From the NCBI GenBank assembly GCA_900539775.1, contig UQDL01000002.1:62001-126000 (forward strand): DNA of 64,000 nt, given 5' to 3'. Below, one piece after another: positions 1 to 9,433 of this stretch (within the stretch, counting starts at the first letter, position 1; the number at the start of each line of letters is the position of its first letter). The DNA comes from an uncultured Anaerotruncus sp. (GTDB lineage Bacteria > Bacillota > Clostridia > Oscillospirales > Acutalibacteraceae). The notes beneath the pieces are model-generated. The model was not told the origin of the DNA. It ran no database searches and saw only the letters and a list, made by a program, of their open reading frames with translations. The position numbers and the translations under genes are program-made.

Positions 1-2
1 CA

Positions 3-77
3 TTTCACAGTGCTAAAATTTGTGCGCTTCTTGCTGCTCAAAAAATGCTTGAAAGGGGACTTTTGGGCAATGTATAA
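3..77 (+). CDS. 3' end of an unidentified gene (truncated by window edge)
   Basis: An open frame runs from the window edge to a TAA at 75-77 and ends in the residues KMLERGLLGNV. It overlaps the next start codon by 8 bases, the tight coupling seen throughout this operon, so it is probably the C-terminus of a real upstream gene. Only about 24 codons are visible and I do not recognise the family. Confidence 0.35.
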   Translation, partial: FHSAKICALLAAQKMLERGLLGNV

Positions 78-786
78 TTTCAGCGGAATTAAGCCCGAAA
101 CAATTGAATTGCTTTCGTTAAACAGATTTAACGATTCAAAGGCTTTTTATGAAGAACATAAAGAAAAATTAAAGCAGGGCGCAATTATTCCTATGCGGCA
201 ATTGGTGCTTGATTTATCCGATTTGCTTTCTGATTTGGATCCTCTTATGGACACTAATCCGATGTATATTGTATCTCGAATCAGGCGAGACACCAGACGC
301 AGCAAAAGCAAATTGATGTATCGCGAAAATCTTTGGGTTATGCTTCGCAGAAATAAATTCCAATATCCTTTTGCTCCTTTTTATTGGTTTGAATTTTTGC
401 CGCAGGGTTACGCATACGGCCTTGGTATGTGGGTTGGCAAGCCTTCTCAATTTGATGAAGTAAGAAAGCTGATTTTAAATGAACCGGAAAGATGGAAAAA
501 TGCAGTTTGTGCAACCGAATCGGCTGGCTTACAATATAATGTTAGAGACTTTTATAAAAAAGACAGAATTCCGGATGCACCCGAGGACCTAAAAAAATAT
601 TTAAATGCCAAAAATATGGAATTTTCCGTGTGGAAGCATGATATGGAAAGAATCGCCGGCACGGATATTATTGATGATTTACGATTTGTTATAACAGCCT
701 CGTCGCCAATGTACGAGTTTTTGATTGAGGCTTATGATAATGCTTTTAATGAGGGACTTATAAATGCAGACTATTACAAAAGATAA
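70..786 (+). CDS. DUF2461 family protein
   Basis: A 238-residue protein that looks like the DUF2461 (TIGR02453) family: an N-terminal segment around SFEEHK-type residues (here FYEEHKEKLKQ near residue 30), a central region rich in Tyr, Phe and Trp (PFAPFYWFEFLPQGY), and a glycine-rich GLGMWVGKPS stretch. Family members have no established biochemical role. I chose the ATG at 70 because AAAGGGG at 52-58 lies 11 bases upstream and the family begins close to this point; an in-frame start at 10 would add 20 residues of upstream coding sequence. The gene overlaps the following phosphomutase by 23 bases, so the two are translationally coupled. Confidence 0.8.
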   Translation: MYNFSGIKPETIELLSLNRFNDSKAFYEEHKEKLKQGAIIPMRQLVLDLSDLLSDLDPLMDTNPMYIVSRIRRDTRRSKSKLMYRENLWVMLRRNKFQYPFAPFYWFEFLPQGYAYGLGMWVGKPSQFDEVRKLILNEPERWKNAVCATESAGLQYNVRDFYKKDRIPDAPEDLKKYLNAKNMEFSVWKHDMERIAGTDIIDDLRFVITASSPMYEFLIEAYDNAFNEGLINADYYKR

Positions 787-2266
787 ATTTTTAAAGCTTA
801 AAAGCGGAACGGATGTAAGAGGCGTTGCCGTTGAAACAAAAACAGAAAAAATCGAACTTACCGATGAAGTTGTTCAATCAATATGCATTGGTTTTGTTCG
901 TTGGTATCGCGATAAATTCAATAAGCAGGATTTGAAAATTGCCGTTGGACATGATTCAAGAATTTCTGCAGAAAGAATTAAAAATGCGGCATTAAATGCT
1001 TTTCTCGGAGAGGGTGTTCATGTTTATGATTGCGGACTTGCAACCACCCCGTCAATGTTTATGTCTATTGTTATGGGCATAAAGGCTGATGCATCTCTTG
1101 AAATTACAGCTTCACATCATCCGTATCAACGAAACGGACTGAAGTTTTTTACACCAAACGGCGGTCTTGAGGGCAGTGATGTTTCGGAAATATTAAATGC
1201 TGCTTATGATATTAAGTCTTCGCAGCAGTGCGGAACCTTGGAAAAATACGATTTGATGAGTGCTTATGCCGAGCATTTAAGAAATACGATCATCAATGAA
1301 GCAGGCAACGGAAACAGACCGCTTTCCGGTCTTAAAATTTCTGTTGATGCCGGTAACGGAACTGCCGGTTTTTATGCATTTGATGTTTTAGAACCGCTCG
1401 GTGCAGATGTTTCGGGCAGTCAATTCACGGATCCTGACGGTATGTTTCCCAATCATATTCCTAATCCTGAGAATTCGGTTGCAATAGCTTCCGCTTGCGA
1501 AATGGTTAAAAAAACCAATTCTGATTTCGGTTTGATTTTTGATACCGATGCAGACAGAATGGGCTGTGTTGATTCAAGCGGAAGAGAGATAAACAGAAAT
1601 CGCCTTGTAGCATTGGCATCTGTTATTGCGCTTGAAGGTAATCCAGGCGGTACAGTTGTAACTGACAGTTTAACTTCGGATGGACTTCGTGAATTTATAG
1701 AAAAACATCTCGGTGGCAGGCAAGTAAGATTTAAAAGAGGATATAAAAATGTTATTGATAAATCGATTGAACTCAATAACAAGGGCATAAATTCACCGCT
1801 TGCCATTGAAACGAGCGGTCATGCGGCTTTAAAAGAAAATTATTTTCTTGATGACGGTGCCTACCTTGCAACCAAAATTGTTATTTTGCTTGCAAAACTT
1901 AATTCCGAGGGTAAAAAAATCGATGATCTTATCTGTGATTTAAAAGAACCGGACGAAAGCGTTGAGGTTCGTATTCCCATTTTGCTTGATGATTTCAGAG
2001 AATACGGCGAAAAAGTAATTGCAGATTTAAAGGAATATTTTTCTGCAAAGGAAGGATATACCTTTGAACAGGTAAATTATGAAGGAGTCAGATTTAATAT
2101 TTCAGGCGGTTGGTTTTTGCTCAGGCTCTCGGTTCATGACCCTATTTTGCCGCTTAACATTGAAAGCGATACAATCGGCAAAGTTAAGCCTGTTGCTGCG
2201 GATATAAAGAATTTTCTTTCAGGCTATGATAAGCTTGATATATCTGATTTTGATAAGGTGCTTTAA
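764..2266 (+). CDS. Phosphoglucomutase/phosphomannomutase (alpha-D-phosphohexomutase)
   Basis: A 500-residue cytosolic alpha-D-phosphohexomutase, expected to interconvert hexose 1- and 6-phosphates for cell-wall and glycan precursors. The substrate (Glc, Man or GlcN) cannot be told from sequence. Visible motifs are the N-terminal GTDVRG at 15-20, the phosphoserine loop TASHHPYQRNG with Ser117, and the metal-binding loop DTDADR from Asp260. The C-terminal phosphate-binding loop, normally SGTEP, reads SVHDP at 456-460 inside a conserved GGWFLLRLS context. The length is a little above the usual 450-470. GAGGGA at 751-756 supports this start. The stop codon shares one base with the ATG of addB. 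Confidence 0.9.
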   Translation: MQTITKDKFLKLKSGTDVRGVAVETKTEKIELTDEVVQSICIGFVRWYRDKFNKQDLKIAVGHDSRISAERIKNAALNAFLGEGVHVYDCGLATTPSMFMSIVMGIKADASLEITASHHPYQRNGLKFFTPNGGLEGSDVSEILNAAYDIKSSQQCGTLEKYDLMSAYAEHLRNTIINEAGNGNRPLSGLKISVDAGNGTAGFYAFDVLEPLGADVSGSQFTDPDGMFPNHIPNPENSVAIASACEMVKKTNSDFGLIFDTDADRMGCVDSSGREINRNRLVALASVIALEGNPGGTVVTDSLTSDGLREFIEKHLGGRQVRFKRGYKNVIDKSIELNNKGINSPLAIETSGHAALKENYFLDDGAYLATKIVILLAKLNSEGKKIDDLICDLKEPDESVEVRIPILLDDFREYGEKVIADLKEYFSAKEGYTFEQVNYEGVRFNISGGWFLLRLSVHDPILPLNIESDTIGKVKPVAADIKNFLSGYDKLDISDFDKVL

Positions 2267-5200
2267 TGTTAAACTTTGTTTTTGGCCGTTCAGGCTACGG
2301 AAAAACAGAATATTGCTTTAATGAAATAAAAAATCTTGTTGATTGCGGAAAAAATAATATTGTTCTTATTACTCCGGAGCAATTTAATTTTACCGCTGAA
2401 AAAAAGCTTCTGAATATGCTTGGAGAAAGCGGTATTAAAAATGTTCGCAATCTTTCATTTTCAAGGCTTGTGAATGAGGTGTCTAAATATTTCGGAGGCT
2501 CACCTTATCCCGTTCTTTCTTCCGGTGCAAAGGCCGCACTTATGAAAAAAGCAATAGACTCGGTAAGTGACCGGCTTGTACTTTACGGCAAAAAGAACGG
2601 TAGACCCGCATTTATAAATTCAATGCTTGAAATTCATGATGAAATGATTTCCTGTTGTATATCACCTAACGAAATGCGTCAGCTTTCTAAAAAGCTTTTC
2701 GATAAGAAATTGTTGGCAGACAAGCTTACCGATATGAGCCTTATTTTGCATGCTTACGATGAATTGCTTGAAAAACGCTTTCTTGATCCTGCAAGCAATC
2801 TGTCTCGCCTTTATGATATGCTGCTTAGCAGTGATTATCTTAAAGGAAAAACGGTTTTTGTTGATGGATTTAACGGCTTTGTTGCAGATGAATATCGTAT
2901 TCTTAAGTTGATGATTAAATATGCCGACAGCATAACTGTTACTCTTTGCACCGATGTTCCCGAAAATCAAGATAAATATAATCTTTTTGCTTATGTAAAT
3001 AATACGGCGAAAACTTTGAAAAGAGCCGCAGAAGAATGTAATATAGAAGTGAACACTCTGTATTTGAAGCAGAATTACAGAGCGAAAAATGATTTCATGC
3101 GTTTTTGTGAACGGCAGATTTATTCAGAGTCACCAAAAATTTACACAGGTGATTGTAATGCGGTGATTTACCGTGCTGAGGATGTTAATGATGAATGTGA
3201 TTACACGGCGCTTACAATCAGGCACGAGCTTGAAAAAGGAATGAAAGCAAGCGATATAGCCGTCATTTGCCGTGATATGAATAAATACCGCAGCAGACTT
3301 TCATATTCATTCAGAAAATACGGTGTACCTTATTTTGATGATGAGCGGAAGGATATAAATTCACAGCCGATTATTGTGTTTATAATGTACCTTTTAAGAA
3401 GTGTTATATATTCTTTTAGATCAGACGATATATTAAGCCTTGCAAAAACAGGACTTACCGTGTTAACACAAAAGAAAATCAATTTGCTTGAAAACTACAT
3501 ATATGTTTGGAGCATAACGGGTGTTGGAAAATGGAATACGGAATTCACCAATTCGCCAAAGGGATATACTTCGCAACTTTCAGAAAGTGAAAAATATTCT
3601 CTTGAATCGCTAAATAAAAGTAGGGAATATCTTGTTTCAAACATAAATAAATTTAAATTTGCCGCAAAGGGAGCTAATGCAAAAGAAATAGGAACTGCAA
3701 TTTATCAGGCGCTTATTTCTTTTGGCGCAGATAAACAGCTGATCAAGCTTGCCGCCGAAATTAGAGCAATGAATAAAAACGAACTTGCAAATGAGCAACA
3801 GCGAGTTTGGGAACTTGCCATGGGGATTTTAAATGATATTACCCGTGTTTGCGGAGAAGACAAAATAACTCTTTCCGAATATTATGATTTATTTTGTATT
3901 ATGGCTCAGAGCGAGGATTTGGGCGTTTTGCCTCAAGGCATCGATAATGTGCAGTTTGGAGAGGCAGACAGGTTTCGTGCCGATAATCCGAGAATTGTGT
4001 TCATTTTGGGAGCAAATGAAAATGAATTTCCGCAGAACATTAAAGGTACAAGCTTGCTCAACGAAAACGACAGAGCGGTTTTAAGCCAAAATGATTTTGA
4101 GCTTTATTCATACGGAGATATCTTGAATATTCAGGAAAAGTATTTTGCTTATATGGCTGCAAGCATTGCATCGGAAAAGGTTTACATTTCATATGGCGGT
4201 TCGGCAAATAATGATGCTCCGTCTTCGCTTGTTACTTCTGTTTTAAGCATGCTTGGTAATGGTTATGAACCTGTTCAGAAAGCAGATATTTCAGATGTTC
4301 TTAAAATCGGCAGTTATCAAAGCGCTTTTGAGCTTATGGCAAAAAAGTTTGAAGATAATACTGAGTTTTCGGAGTCGCTAAAATACTATTTCCGAAATGA
4401 TCCCAGATTCAAGTCGGTTGAAAATATTTGCTTGAATAAAGCAGAGGCTTTGTCAAATGCAGTTTCTGCGGAAAAATTGTTTGGCAAGGATATGTTTCTG
4501 TCGGCTTCAAGAGTTGAGGACTTCTTTAATTGCAAATTCAGGTATTTTTGTAAATTCGGTTTAATGGCACGACCTCGCATGAAAGCAGAACTTAATGCTA
4601 TGGAAACCGGCACGGCAATTCACGCTGTTTTAGAGGGGATAATTAAAGATATAGGCTCAAAAAAATTGTCTGAAATGCCATCTGTTCAAATTCATATTCT
4701 TGTTGATAAATATCTAAGTGAATACTTAGAAACGCAGTTCGGTAATTCGGATGAGTTGACCAAAAGGTTCAAGTATCAATTTATGCGCCTTTCAAGAATG
4801 CTTAATTTTGTTGTTGAAAGGCTTGCAGGCGAATTCAGCCAAACAGATTTTGAGGCTGCCGCTTTTGAACTTAAAATAGATAAAGACGGCGAAGCTCAGC
4901 CGTATGTAATTCCGCTTGAAAACGGCTCTGTAAGTATAAGAGGTTCAATAGACAGAGTTGATACTCTTGATAAAAACGGCGAAAAGTATGTTCGTGTTAT
5001 AGATTATAAATCAGGCACAAAAGAGTTTAATCTCAGCGATGTATTGTATGGTTTGAACTTGCAAATGTTTGTGTACCTTTTTGCAGTGTGTAACGATAAA
5101 AAATGCAAAGTTAACGGAATTCCGGCAGGCGTGCTTTATATGCATGTGTCTAAGAAAAGCGTTGATGTAGGTAAAAAAAACATTGAAGCAGATGTTGAAA

Positions 5201-5583
5201 AAAGCAACAGTGAATTCAAAATGAAAGGCGTTGTACTTTATGATGATGAGCACGATATTGTTGCTTCCATGGAAAAAGACTTAAAAGGTAAATACATACC
5301 GTTTAAATTTGACAGCTCCAATAATCCTAAGGGGTGTTTTGCAAGCTATGAAGAACTCGGTAAAATAGCAAAAAAAATAAACAACCTTATTGCACAAATG
5401 GGGAATGATTTACACAGCGGAAAAATAGAGCAAAATCCAATTTACGGAGCTGGGCACGACAACACCTGTGAATTTTGCGATTATTATGATGTTTGCAGCA
5501 TCAAAAGGGAAATTAAAAAACGGGAAATTGAGAAACTTGCAGACGAGCAAGTTGTAAAAATACTTGAGGAGGAACAAGAATAA
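2266..5583 (+). CDS. addB: ATP-dependent helicase/nuclease subunit B
   Basis: AddB (1105 residues) is the partner of AddA in the Firmicute counterpart of RecBCD, which processes double-strand ends and recognises Chi. The N-terminal Walker A GRSGYGKT covers residues 7-14. The C-terminal nuclease core VIDYKSG has Asp913 and Lys915. The Fe-S cluster ligands follow the AddB pattern of one distant Cys (Cys756, in FFNCKFRYFC) plus CxxCx5C (Cys1068, Cys1071, Cys1077). The length agrees with known AddB proteins (about 1100-1170). The gene begins in a one-base overlap with the phosphomutase stop and ends in a one-base overlap (TAATG) with addA. Confidence 0.95.
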   Translation: MLNFVFGRSGYGKTEYCFNEIKNLVDCGKNNIVLITPEQFNFTAEKKLLNMLGESGIKNVRNLSFSRLVNEVSKYFGGSPYPVLSSGAKAALMKKAIDSVSDRLVLYGKKNGRPAFINSMLEIHDEMISCCISPNEMRQLSKKLFDKKLLADKLTDMSLILHAYDELLEKRFLDPASNLSRLYDMLLSSDYLKGKTVFVDGFNGFVADEYRILKLMIKYADSITVTLCTDVPENQDKYNLFAYVNNTAKTLKRAAEECNIEVNTLYLKQNYRAKNDFMRFCERQIYSESPKIYTGDCNAVIYRAEDVNDECDYTALTIRHELEKGMKASDIAVICRDMNKYRSRLSYSFRKYGVPYFDDERKDINSQPIIVFIMYLLRSVIYSFRSDDILSLAKTGLTVLTQKKINLLENYIYVWSITGVGKWNTEFTNSPKGYTSQLSESEKYSLESLNKSREYLVSNINKFKFAAKGANAKEIGTAIYQALISFGADKQLIKLAAEIRAMNKNELANEQQRVWELAMGILNDITRVCGEDKITLSEYYDLFCIMAQSEDLGVLPQGIDNVQFGEADRFRADNPRIVFILGANENEFPQNIKGTSLLNENDRAVLSQNDFELYSYGDILNIQEKYFAYMAASIASEKVYISYGGSANNDAPSSLVTSVLSMLGNGYEPVQKADISDVLKIGSYQSAFELMAKKFEDNTEFSESLKYYFRNDPRFKSVENICLNKAEALSNAVSAEKLFGKDMFLSASRVEDFFNCKFRYFCKFGLMARPRMKAELNAMETGTAIHAVLEGIIKDIGSKKLSEMPSVQIHILVDKYLSEYLETQFGNSDELTKRFKYQFMRLSRMLNFVVERLAGEFSQTDFEAAAFELKIDKDGEAQPYVIPLENGSVSIRGSIDRVDTLDKNGEKYVRVIDYKSGTKEFNLSDVLYGLNLQMFVYLFAVCNDKKCKVNGIPAGVLYMHVSKKSVDVGKKNIEADVEKSNSEFKMKGVVLYDDEHDIVASMEKDLKGKYIPFKFDSSNNPKGCFASYEELGKIAKKINNLIAQMGNDLHSGKIEQNPIYGAGHDNTCEFCDYYDVCSIKREIKKREIEKLADEQVVKILEEEQE

Positions 5584-8500
5584 TGGGCTGGACGGCTTCA
5601 CAACAAAATGCTATTGACGCTCGTGAAAGAAATATTCTTGTTTCTGCTGCGGCCGGCTCAGGCAAAACGGCTGTTTTGGTTGCAAGGGTGATAAAGCTTA
5701 TTACCGATAAACAAAATCCTGTAGATATTGATAAATTTTTAATTGTAACTTTCACAAATGCTGCAGCAGCGGAAATGAAATCAAGAATTTCCGCCGCACT
5801 GGAGGAAAAATTGCACGATTCTCCTCGCGATCCTTTAATTATGCGGCAGCTTTCGCTTTTACCGGGTGCTCAAATTTGCACAATAGATTCATTTTGCCTT
5901 GATCTTGTAAGAGAAAACTTCTTCAATATAGGTGTAAGCAGAGATTTTACAATCATGCAAAATTCGGAAGAACACATTTTAAGCGAAACGGCGTTGAATT
6001 CTGTTTTGGATGAGTTTTTTGACGAGGGTGATCCTGATTTTATTTCTCTTGTTGAGATGCTTTCACCTCCGAAAAACGATAAGGCATTGATTTCTGCCGT
6101 AAATTCATTATATACATATATCAACGCACAGGCTTATCCCATTGAATGGCTTCGCAAAGCTGTTGAATGTTATAATCCCGATATTCCGTTTGAAAATACA
6201 GAATGGAATGATATGATTTTCTGTTATGCAAAAGAAGCGCTTCAATCTGCGGAAAGAATTCTTGAAGAATGCTTTGATTTTGTTGATCCGAATGATGAGG
6301 TTGCAGATAAATATCTTAAATGTCTTAATGATGATAAAAGAATACTTTCCGAAATAATCAAGGCTGTAAATTCCGGGATTGACGATGCTTACAATTACCT
6401 TTCAGAAAAAATTTCTTTTCTTGCTTTTAGGGTAGACAGAACAGGTAAAAACAAATATTCTGCACCGTTTAAGGAAGAGGTTGCATCAAGAAGAAATCTG
6501 TTTAAAGAGCTTATAGGCTCTGTTAAAGATCTTTTTGTATCAGACTCATCCGAATACAAACAAGATTGTTTAAAGCTTTATCCTTCCTTCTGCGCTCTCT
6601 TAAAAGTGGTTGAAAGATTCGATCAAGAGTTCAGAAAATTAAAGGATGAGCGCAATGCTTACACTTTTGCAGACGGAGAGCATTTTGCTTTGCAGCTTTT
6701 AATTGATTATGACGAAAACGGCAACATAGTAAGGTCTGAACTTGCAAATCAACTTAAAGATAAGTATTATGAAATTCTTGTTGATGAATATCAAGACACC
6801 AATGATGTTCAAGACACTTTGTTTAGACTTCTTTCTAACGGCTCTAATCGTTTTATGGTCGGCGATGTAAAACAAAGCATATATCGTTTCAGATTGGCTA
6901 TGCCTTTTATATTTACACAGAAAAAGGAACGATACAAAAATTATGCCGATTCAAATAAAGGCGAAAGCGCAAAAATAATTCTTGATAAGAATTTTCGCTC
7001 AAGAAAAGAAATTTGCGGCTTTACAAATTTTTTGTTTTCTAAATTCATGTCTTCTCAAACAGGCGAGCTTGATTATAATGAGGCCGAATATCTTAATTCC
7101 GGTGCCGATTATCCTGAGCGGGATTTGCCGTGTGTTTCGCTTAAGGTTATAGACGGTATATCAAAATCAAAAATTTCAGAAACCGAAGCTCCTTTGATTG
7201 CAAAGCTTATTATTGATAAAATAAATTCAAAAGAGCAGGTTTATGATTCTAAGAAAAAGCAGCTTCGTGATATAAGATACGGCGATATTGCCGTGCTTAT
7301 GCGCAGGGGAAAGGGCAGTATACCTGAATTTGCAAAAGTTTTTGCACAGTACGGAATTCCTTGTATCAGCGAAAACTCAGGTGATTTATTTGAATGCAGC
7401 GAGGTTAAACTGATTATATCACTTCTTAGAGTTATTGATAATCCAATGCAGGATATTCCGCTGCTTTCGATTATGATGTCTCCTCTATATGGCTTCACTG
7501 CTGATGAACTCACTGATATAAAATTGGAAAGTGATTTGTCGAAGTGTTCGCTTTACACTGCTGTTGTTAATTCCGATTCCGAAAAAGTCAAATCTTTTCT
7601 GGTGGAGATATTTAATTTTTCACAAACTGCAGTTACAATGCCTGTTGCCGAATTTATAAGATACCTTTGTGAATATAAAAGCATTTTTGCTTTTGCCGGT
7701 GCTCTTGGAAATTCACAGCAGCGCATTGCAAATATAAATGCTTTTATCGATTTCGCAGAGCAGTTTGATTCATCAAAAAGCGTAGGGCTGACTTCTTTTG
7801 TTCGCCTTGTTGACAAAATCGAGGAAAGTGATGATGTTATCGATGCAAAACCGGTTGGCAGTTCAACGGAAAACGCTGTTACATTTATGACCGTTCATCA
7901 TTCAAAAGGGCTTGAATTTCCGATTGTAATTCTTGCAGAATGCGGCAGAGATTATGTGTTCCGCGAAACAGACGGCTTGATTTTCAATGCAAAAAAAGGC
8001 ATTGCCGCAAAAGTGCATGATGATAAGCTTATGTGCAACCAGCCGGATATTCCGTTTACCGTTATAAAGAAAACAAACAGAGTATCTGCTTTAAGCGAAT
8101 GTTTAAGAGTTCTTTATGTTGCCGTAACAAGAGCTAAAGAGCAATTTATAGCTTTTGCAAGTGTTGAAAATCTTGAAGGAAAAATTGCTAAATTTGCACC
8201 CGGAATTGCAAGCGGTTTTGTTGATCCTGTGCTTTGCCGCAGATATTTGAGTGATGGCGATTTTCTGATTTCGGCTGCCATGATGCATAAAAACGGCGAT
8301 AAGCTGAGATCTATGAGCCCCGTGTTTATCAAAACCTGTCATTCGGATTTTGAACTTGATGTTGAACTTCTTGAGCCGTCGGAGACGGATGAAGAGCTTC
8401 AAACAGAAGAAAAATCAAAGCCAAATATGAATATTGTGGAGCAGATAGAAAAATCGGTTGGGTTTACTTATAAGGGACTCGAATATTGTAATGAGCCCGC

Positions 8501-9089
8501 AAAGAGAAATGCATCTGAACTTGATGAGGCTGAAAATTCTGCCGAAGAACCTATTTTTTTGATGAAACCTGCATTTTTAAATAATACAGGGCTTGACGCT
8601 GCTCAACGCGGTACGGCAATGCATGCTTTCATGCAATTTTGCGATTTTTCAGCTGCCGCCGCAGATTTAAATAAGGAGATTGAACGGCTGTTCAAGAAAG
8701 GCTATTTAACCGATGAACAGGCACAGGCACTTGACAGAAAAGCATTGTGCAAATTATTTGCGAGTGAGCTCGGCGCTCGTATGCTGAAATCTGATAAAAT
8801 ATACAGAGAACTTAATTTGTCTTCTTTTTTAACTCTTGCAGATTTACACAAGTTTGATTCTGATGAAAAGGTGCTTGTGCGAGGAATTGCGGATTGCATT
8901 TTTGAAGAAAACGGCGAGCTTGTGCTTATAGATTATAAGACAGATAAAGTTAAAAACGAAGATGAACTTCTCGGCAGATATAAAAATCAAATTCGTTTTT
9001 ATCGTAATATTGCAGCTAAATCTTTGCAAAAAAATGTTAAAGAAGCAGGTCTTTATTCTTTTTATTTAGGAAAAGTGTGTAAATATTAA
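5583..9089 (+). CDS. addA: ATP-dependent helicase/nuclease subunit A (UvrD-like helicase)
   Basis: AddA (1168 residues) is the superfamily 1A 3'-5' helicase plus nuclease subunit. It shows Walker A AAGSGKT (Lys28), the Walker B DEYQD with Asp401-Glu402, the helicase motif HHSKGLEFP around residue 772, and the C-terminal nuclease motif LIDYKTD (Asp1117, Lys1119), in the order expected for AddA. With AddB it forms the end-resection complex that loads RecA. It is translated straight from the addB stop codon. The next gene has its own promoter, so addA appears to be the end of this operon, although no clear hairpin terminator follows it. Confidence 0.96.
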   Translation: MGWTASQQNAIDARERNILVSAAAGSGKTAVLVARVIKLITDKQNPVDIDKFLIVTFTNAAAAEMKSRISAALEEKLHDSPRDPLIMRQLSLLPGAQICTIDSFCLDLVRENFFNIGVSRDFTIMQNSEEHILSETALNSVLDEFFDEGDPDFISLVEMLSPPKNDKALISAVNSLYTYINAQAYPIEWLRKAVECYNPDIPFENTEWNDMIFCYAKEALQSAERILEECFDFVDPNDEVADKYLKCLNDDKRILSEIIKAVNSGIDDAYNYLSEKISFLAFRVDRTGKNKYSAPFKEEVASRRNLFKELIGSVKDLFVSDSSEYKQDCLKLYPSFCALLKVVERFDQEFRKLKDERNAYTFADGEHFALQLLIDYDENGNIVRSELANQLKDKYYEILVDEYQDTNDVQDTLFRLLSNGSNRFMVGDVKQSIYRFRLAMPFIFTQKKERYKNYADSNKGESAKIILDKNFRSRKEICGFTNFLFSKFMSSQTGELDYNEAEYLNSGADYPERDLPCVSLKVIDGISKSKISETEAPLIAKLIIDKINSKEQVYDSKKKQLRDIRYGDIAVLMRRGKGSIPEFAKVFAQYGIPCISENSGDLFECSEVKLIISLLRVIDNPMQDIPLLSIMMSPLYGFTADELTDIKLESDLSKCSLYTAVVNSDSEKVKSFLVEIFNFSQTAVTMPVAEFIRYLCEYKSIFAFAGALGNSQQRIANINAFIDFAEQFDSSKSVGLTSFVRLVDKIEESDDVIDAKPVGSSTENAVTFMTVHHSKGLEFPIVILAECGRDYVFRETDGLIFNAKKGIAAKVHDDKLMCNQPDIPFTVIKKTNRVSALSECLRVLYVAVTRAKEQFIAFASVENLEGKIAKFAPGIASGFVDPVLCRRYLSDGDFLISAAMMHKNGDKLRSMSPVFIKTCHSDFELDVELLEPSETDEELQTEEKSKPNMNIVEQIEKSVGFTYKGLEYCNEPAKRNASELDEAENSAEEPIFLMKPAFLNNTGLDAAQRGTAMHAFMQFCDFSAAAADLNKEIERLFKKGYLTDEQAQALDRKALCKLFASELGARMLKSDKIYRELNLSSFLTLADLHKFDSDEKVLVRGIADCIFEENGELVLIDYKTDKVKNEDELLGRYKNQIRFYRNIAAKSLQKNVKEAGLYSFYLGKVCKY

Positions 9090-9107
9090 GAAATTTTAAA
9101 AAAACAC

Positions 9108-9136
9108 TTGCTTTTTTAGCGTTCTTATGTTATTAT
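9108..9136 (+). promoter_or_regulatory. Sigma-A promoter of rpmE
   Basis: TTGCTT at 9108-9113 and TATTAT at 9131-9136 are separated by exactly 17 bases, 40 bases ahead of the rpmE start. The preceding AAAACAC is also found in front of the secG -35 box. Confidence 0.75.
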
Positions 9137-9175
9137 TTCAGCTGTTAGTTGACTTTGTATAAAGAGGTGAAAAGA

Positions 9176-9379
9176 ATGAAAGACGGAATTCATCCTAACT
9201 ATGGTAAATGTATAGTAAAGTGTGCCTGCGGCGCAACTTATGAAACAGAGAGCACAAAAAGTGAGCTCAAAGTAGATATTTGTTCAAAGTGCCACCCCTT
9301 CTACACAGGTAAGCAGAAGCTTGTAGATACCGGCGGTCGTGTTGACAGATTCAATAAGAGATACGGCAAAAAAGCGTAA
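9176..9379 (+). CDS. rpmE: 50S ribosomal protein L31 (zinc-binding form)
   Basis: A 67-residue L31. It starts MKDGIHPNYG and carries the four zinc-ligand cysteines of the C+ form (Cys16, Cys18, Cys36, Cys39 in CACG and CSKC), so it is the zinc-bearing paralogue rather than the zinc-free type made under zinc starvation. The ATG at 9176 follows AAAGAGGTG at 9161-9169; a start nine codons further upstream would precede that ribosome site and was rejected. It is monocistronic, with its own promoter and a terminator directly downstream. Confidence 0.97.
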   Translation: MKDGIHPNYGKCIVKCACGATYETESTKSELKVDICSKCHPFYTGKQKLVDTGGRVDRFNKRYGKKA

Positions 9380-9388
9380 GTTTTTAAA

Positions 9389-9416
9389 GGGCAGCGATTT
9401 AATCGTTGCCTTTTTT
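9389..9416 (+). terminator. Intrinsic terminator of rpmE
   Basis: GGCAGCGAT at 9390-9398 pairs with ATCGTTGCC at 9402-9410 (one G-U pair), followed by six T residues. Confidence 0.85.
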
Positions 9417-9433
9417 CTTGGTGATAATTGTTT

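Noticed and set aside
2266..9089. addB-addA as part of a defence island
   Set aside because: Both are full-length standard AddAB with normal motifs and no restriction, toxin or other defence gene beside them; the housekeeping repair role explains them.
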